Source of the DNA: CAMTWJ01 sp964643605
GTDB lineage: Bacteria > Patescibacteriota > Saccharimonadia > Saccharimonadales > 2-12-FULL-41-12
Assembly: GCA_964643605.1 (NCBI GenBank)
Contig: CAZXTF010000028.1
Span: 1-8,793 of the forward strand
Length of the DNA: 8,793 bases
Reading direction: 5' to 3'
This document shows positions 5,695-8,793 of the stretch, one piece after another. The first letter of the stretch is position 1, and every line of letters begins with the position of its first letter. The notes under the pieces were generated by a model. The model ran no database searches, was not told where the DNA came from, and worked only from the letters and a program-made list of their open reading frames with translations. A program made the translations under genes and the position numbers.

Positions 5695-6880
5695 CCGCAG
5701 CGTTTGCACACAAAATACAGCTATCCTCGTTATCTTCTTCGGCCAGAGACAGCTCTACAGCCTTCCACCATGGAGTTACATCTTTATAGCTCATCCAGTC
5801 AGCTGCTCGGCGCAAAGCCCAGCCCAGCCAGCCATACAGATGTAAGTTGCCCCACACTACGGCAGACCAATACGGCCCTGCCGGTGTAATATAGACAGGT
5901 TTTTTGGGTTTATACGGTAGTGGTGCTTCACAGCGCAGATTGCTTCGTTTGATGTTATTAGCTACAAAGTCAGCATTGTGGAGGGCGGTTTGGGCCATAC
6001 CGGTGTATGGTGTGTCGGCGTTGTCCCCGATAACAAAAATACTGGGCCAAGCTTGTAGATACTGGTCTACCTGTACCCTGCCATTTTGGCTACAAGTAAA
6101 GTTATTCTCTTTGAAAAAAGGATTGTTAGCGATACCCGCTGTCCAGATGACGGTGTGGGATCGGATTGTCTTACCGCCTACCATTAGGCTATCTGCAGAT
6201 TCGGCTTGCACTGGCTTGCCAAGGTACAGTTTGACTCCTAGGCTTCGTAGGCGTCGTGCGACGGCTCGAGATACCGCATGTGGCATACGGGGCATCAAAC
6301 GAGGAGCACCCTCTACGAGGTCTACATGAACCTTACGGGGCTTTAAGCCATGTTTTTTGATAATCTGCTCGAGGTATTTTGGCAAAGCACCGGCTAGCTC
6401 GATACCTGTTGGACCACCACCAACCACAATATAGTTAAGATCTGGCTTTTTTTGGTCGATTAGCTGCTTATGTAAGTGGTTTTTTAGCTCCTCGGCGTCG
6501 TGGAGGGACTTTATACCGTACGAATACTCTTTGAGGCCCTCTATACCAAAGTAGTTGGTAACCACGCCTAGCGCCAAGATAATAACGTCAAAATGGTATG
6601 TATCGCCGTTTGTAGTTTTTAGGGTCTTTTTTGTTCGCTGTAACTTTTTGGCGGTGCCATATTTGAGATGAATAGGCTTATCCCGGAAGATTTCGCCAAG
6701 AGGAATACTTGAAATAGCTCGCCTACCACCAGTAGCGGTGCGGTATAGCGTGGGGTGGTGCTCGAAATTGCGATTGCTAGAGAGAAGCGTGACATCAAAA
6801 GATGGTATCTCGCAGAGTTCGAGGGCGCTTTTGACACCACCAAATCCGCCACCAACAACTAGAATTTTCGTTTTTTTCAT
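5684..6880 (-). CDS. ndh: Type II NADH dehydrogenase-like FAD/NAD(P)-binding oxidoreductase
   Basis: This is a single-subunit flavoprotein of the NDH-2 family, which oxidises NADH and passes electrons to a membrane quinone without pumping protons. The 398 residues contain two Rossmann nucleotide sites: VVGGGFGG (8-15) for FAD and VVGGGPTGIELAGAL (152-166) for NADH. WTAGI (246-250), FVIGDNAD (282-289) and AQTALHNADFVANNI (296-310) complete the FAD domain. The C-terminal segment about 335-372 is rich in Trp, Leu and Gly (for example WGNLHLYGWLGWAL) and is a plausible membrane-associated amphipathic region. The tail after 380 is acidic and ends with a Cys-x-x-Cys pair (388, 391), which is unusual. 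ATG 6880 is preferred, with TATAAT 17 bases upstream and only a weak AGG before the start. It faces the FAD oxidase gene divergently and overlaps the end of aspS. A related disulfide or sulfide:quinone-type reductase is a less likely alternative. Confidence 0.88.
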   Translation of the reverse strand: MKKTKILVVGGGFGGVKSALELCEIPSFDVTLLSSNRNFEHHPTLYRTATGGRRAISSIPLGEIFRDKPIHLKYGTAKKLQRTKKTLKTTNGDTYHFDVIILALGVVTNYFGIEGLKEYSYGIKSLHDAEELKNHLHKQLIDQKKPDLNYIVVGGGPTGIELAGALPKYLEQIIKKHGLKPRKVHVDLVEGAPRLMPRMPHAVSRAVARRLRSLGVKLYLGKPVQAESADSLMVGGKTIRSHTVIWTAGIANNPFFKENNFTCSQNGRVQVDQYLQAWPSIFVIGDNADTPYTGMAQTALHNADFVANNIKRSNLRCEAPLPYKPKKPVYITPAGPYWSAVVWGNLHLYGWLGWALRRAADWMSYKDVTPWWKAVELSLAEEDNEDSCILCANAAATE

Positions 6881-6897
6881 AGCCTATATAGGTACGC

Positions 6898-6903
6898 ATT
6901 ATA
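6898..6903 (-). promoter_or_regulatory. -10 box of the ndh gene
   Basis: TATAAT on the minus strand is a perfect hexamer. The expected transcription start near 6890 leaves a leader of about 10 bases. TTACGC at 6926-6921, with a 17-base spacer, is a poor -35. Confidence 0.6.
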
Positions 6904-6931
6904 CAGAGAAATGCTCGCAAGCGTAAGCACC

Positions 6932-6960
6932 TTGCCAGATTGGGGAAATCCGTCTAAGAT
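6932..6960 (+). promoter_or_regulatory. Sigma70-type promoter of the FAD oxidase gene
   Basis: TTGCCA (6932-6937, 5 of 6 to TTGACA) and TAAGAT (6955-6960, 4 of 6 to TATAAT) are separated by exactly 17 bases. Transcription would start at about 6966-6968, two to four bases before the ATG at 6970, so the mRNA is predicted to be leaderless. Confidence 0.6.
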
Positions 6961-6969
6961 TAACAGAGA

Positions 6970-8634
6970 ATGCAAGAGATAATCACTGCGCTAAAAAGCG
7001 CTGGCTTTGCTGGCGATATAGATAATTCACCTGCTGCTCGGGATTTTTATAGCCATGACGCATCTTTGTTTGAGATTCGGCCAGAGCTGATTGTCTTTCC
7101 TAAAGACAGTAAAGATGTGCAGATATTGACCAAATTTGTCGCCAAAGAGAAGAAAAACCATAAAAACCTTAGTCTAACGGCCCGAAGCGCTGGCACCGAT
7201 ATGTCGGGTGGTGCTATAAATGATTCGATCATTATCGATTTTAGCCGATATTTTACAGAGATTGGTGAGATAAAGAATAACTATGGCAAAACGCAGCCTG
7301 GCGTTTTCTACCGAGACTTTGACAAAGCGACTAGAAATAAAGGCTTCCTGCTGCCTCCTTATCCAGCCAGTCGTGATCTCTGTAGTGTCGGTGGCATGGT
7401 AAATAATAACTCGGGTGGCGAAAAATCAATTGAGTTTGGCAAAACAGACCGATTCATCAATAGTCTTCGTTTTGTATTTGCAGATGGCGTAGAACGAGAA
7501 GTAAAGCCGCTGACCAAGCAACAGCTCGATAAAAAAATGGCCCAAAAGAACTTTGAGGGCCAGGTATATAAACAGCTCTACAAGTTGGTAACTGATAATT
7601 ACGATGCATTACAAAAAGCCAAGCCAAACGTCAGCAAGGACTCTACCGGCTATCACCTCTGGGATGTATGGGATAAAGAAAATGGTATTTTTGATATTAC
7701 CAAAGTGATTGTGGGCGCCCAAGGTACCTTAGGACTTGTTACGGATATTAACTTTAAGCTCACTAATGCTCGCCCAGAGGGTGGCCTACTGGTAATGTTT
7801 TTAAAAGATATTGATCATCTTGGTGAAGTCATAAAAACAGTTGTCGATCATGACCCTTCACGTTTTGAGTCGTTTGACGACCAGACCCTTTGGCTATCAA
7901 TTCGTTTTATGCCCCATTTTCTCAAAATGCTTGGTTGGAAGGCTTTTTTAAAGCTCTTAATTAGCCTTATCCCCGACGGCCTCTACCTCTTAAGAGGTGT
8001 CCCCCGCCTTATCCTCATGGTGTCATTTAAGGGTGAAAATGATGAGGAGATTCAGCAGAAGATTCGAGATCTACACCAAACTTTAGCACCAGATCGTAAA
8101 AAATACGGCATCACGGCATTTGAAGAGTTGCCTACCGACGAAAGTGCTCAGAAGTTTTGGATCATGCGCCGATACAGCTTTAAGCTGCTTCGAGACAATG
8201 TAAAAGATAAACACACAGCACCCTTTATTGACGACCTCGTAGTGAATCCAGAGCATCTGACAGAGTTCTTGCCAAAAATACGTAAGATTATTAAAAAATA
8301 TAACCTCTTTGCCACAATTGCTGGGCATATGGGCGATGGTAATTTTCATATTATCCCACTCATGAAACTAGAAGACCCAAAAGAGCGAGCTAAATTAGAG
8401 CCAGCAATGAAAGAAGTGAATAACCTGGTGCTGAAATATAAAGGCTCACTGAGTGGTGAGCATAATGACGGATTAGTACGTGGCCCATGGCTTGAACAAA
8501 TGTATGGCAAAGAGGTGCTTGATCTCTTTAAGCAAACAAAAGATATTTTTGATCCAGACGGAATATTCAACCCGCACAAGAAGGCTAATGCTACGTGGGA
8601 TTATAGTTTTAACCACGTCCGTGACCACTTTTAG
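6970..8634 (+). CDS. FAD-linked oxidase of the GlcD / D-lactate dehydrogenase family
   Basis: This 554-residue flavoprotein probably oxidises a 2-hydroxy acid such as D-lactate or glycolate and delivers electrons to a quinone or another acceptor. The N-terminal FAD-binding domain (PCMH/FAD_binding_4 type, about 36-265) shows RSAGTDMSGG (72-81), GGMVNNNSGGEKSIEFG (141-157) and GAQGTLG (249-255). The C-terminal FAD-oxidase domain (about 270-540) carries GHMGDGNFH (452-460), the family's metal-binding histidine motif, then GEHNDG (496-501) and DPDGIFNPHK. A hydrophobic, Lys-spotted stretch at about 314-351 lies in the middle of the cap region and may bind the membrane. There is no C-terminal cysteine-rich Fe-S domain of the GlcF/LutA type. 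ATG 6970 lies just after a promoter with no Shine-Dalgarno. The family is secure; the substrate is not determined. Confidence 0.9.
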   Translation: MQEIITALKSAGFAGDIDNSPAARDFYSHDASLFEIRPELIVFPKDSKDVQILTKFVAKEKKNHKNLSLTARSAGTDMSGGAINDSIIIDFSRYFTEIGEIKNNYGKTQPGVFYRDFDKATRNKGFLLPPYPASRDLCSVGGMVNNNSGGEKSIEFGKTDRFINSLRFVFADGVEREVKPLTKQQLDKKMAQKNFEGQVYKQLYKLVTDNYDALQKAKPNVSKDSTGYHLWDVWDKENGIFDITKVIVGAQGTLGLVTDINFKLTNARPEGGLLVMFLKDIDHLGEVIKTVVDHDPSRFESFDDQTLWLSIRFMPHFLKMLGWKAFLKLLISLIPDGLYLLRGVPRLILMVSFKGENDEEIQQKIRDLHQTLAPDRKKYGITAFEELPTDESAQKFWIMRRYSFKLLRDNVKDKHTAPFIDDLVVNPEHLTEFLPKIRKIIKKYNLFATIAGHMGDGNFHIIPLMKLEDPKERAKLEPAMKEVNNLVLKYKGSLSGEHNDGLVRGPWLEQMYGKEVLDLFKQTKDIFDPDGIFNPHKKANATWDYSFNHVRDHF

Positions 8635-8671
8635 CATAACTTCATGTAAGTTTTGTAGTTACGCAAATATC

Positions 8672-8680
8672 TGTTAGATT
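8672..8680 (+). promoter_or_regulatory. Possible extended -10 promoter of the right-edge gene
   Basis: TGT TAGATT matches the extended -10 pattern, with 4 of 6 in the hexamer. It lies 10 bases before the ATG at 8691, and there is no Shine-Dalgarno. The spacing repeats that of the other plus-strand genes, which is the main support. Confidence 0.4.
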
Positions 8681-8690
8681 TAGTGTATCT

Positions 8691-8793
8691 ATGGAATTTA
8701 GGGTAGATTTGGCGAAAAAGACCCCTCGAGCAGTATTAATTTTGCCGGGTGCTGGAGCTAATGTCTCGGGCGAACATGAGGGTGACATTCGGT
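8691..8793 (+). CDS. 5' end of an unidentified gene, possibly an alpha/beta hydrolase
   Basis: Thirty-four codons are open from ATG 8691 to the window edge, starting MEFRVDLAKKTPRAVLILPG. The AVLILPGAGAN segment resembles the first core strand and oxyanion loop of alpha/beta hydrolases (usually HGxG; here PGAG), and it sits at the right distance from the start. There is too little sequence to name it. The start is supported by the -10-like box just upstream, with the same spacing as the other plus-strand genes. Confidence 0.5.
   Translation, partial: MEFRVDLAKKTPRAVLILPGAGANVSGEHEGDIR

Noticed and set aside
5904..6329. Plus-strand frame of 141 codons opposite ndh
   Set aside because: It is fully antisense to conserved NDH-2 sequence, with an Arg/Leu/Ser-rich composition typical of an unused frame.
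8638..8654. AACTT/AAGTT hairpin followed by TTTT after the FAD oxidase as a terminator
   Set aside because: The stem has only five mostly A-T pairs and a short T run, too weak to call a Rho-independent terminator.
1..8793. CRISPR array, tRNA, rRNA or insertion sequence
   Set aside because: No regularly spaced repeats, cloverleaf-type sequence, rRNA core sequence or transposase-like frame with terminal inverted repeats was found on reading both strands.

Overview
The window looks like a chromosomal segment of a small-genome bacterium of the Candidate Phyla Radiation, most plausibly Saccharibacteria (TM7). This is an inference from compact gene packing, an archaeal-type AspRS, a stand-alone type II NADH dehydrogenase, and start codons lying directly after -10 boxes. 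TGA is a working stop codon in hsdM, the DUF4160 gene and the PIN gene. This fits the standard code and argues against the UGA-recoding Gracilibacteria and SR1 (Absconditabacteria) groups.

Left half (1-3725, minus strand): a type I restriction-modification operon. It starts at an extended -10 promoter and runs hsdM, a NYN-domain ribonuclease-like gene, a DUF4160 gene, a PIN-domain gene, then hsdS, which leaves the window at its left edge. Three of the four junctions are ATGA stop/start overlaps, so the three extra genes are translated in series with the modification and specificity subunits. Two of the three are nuclease-like proteins of the PIN/NYN fold. The PIN gene opens with a copy of the first ten codons of hsdS. 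The hsdS gene has a run of eight G at the end of its first half, where either a one-base loss or a one-base gain truncates the protein. Together these suggest a phase-variable type I system with embedded RNase cargo, comparable in layout to hsd loci that carry the anticodon nuclease PrrC. No hsdR is present in the window.

Right half (3764-8793): housekeeping and respiratory genes. An AAG/MPG-type 3-methyladenine DNA glycosylase and an archaeal-type, probably non-discriminating, aspartyl-tRNA synthetase run on the plus strand. A type II NADH dehydrogenase (minus strand) converges with aspS and overlaps it by 11 bases at the tails. It shares an 89-base divergent promoter region with a GlcD/D-lactate-dehydrogenase-like FAD oxidase. 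Both enzymes would be expected to pass electrons to a quinone pool or another acceptor. A partial gene, possibly an alpha/beta hydrolase, begins at 8691.

No tRNA, rRNA, CRISPR array or insertion sequence was seen, and no gene-free stretch exceeds 100 bases. The four plus-strand genes have a -10-like box about 10 bases before the start codon and no Shine-Dalgarno sequence, suggesting leaderless mRNAs. The minus-strand hsd operon instead uses clear Shine-Dalgarno sites.
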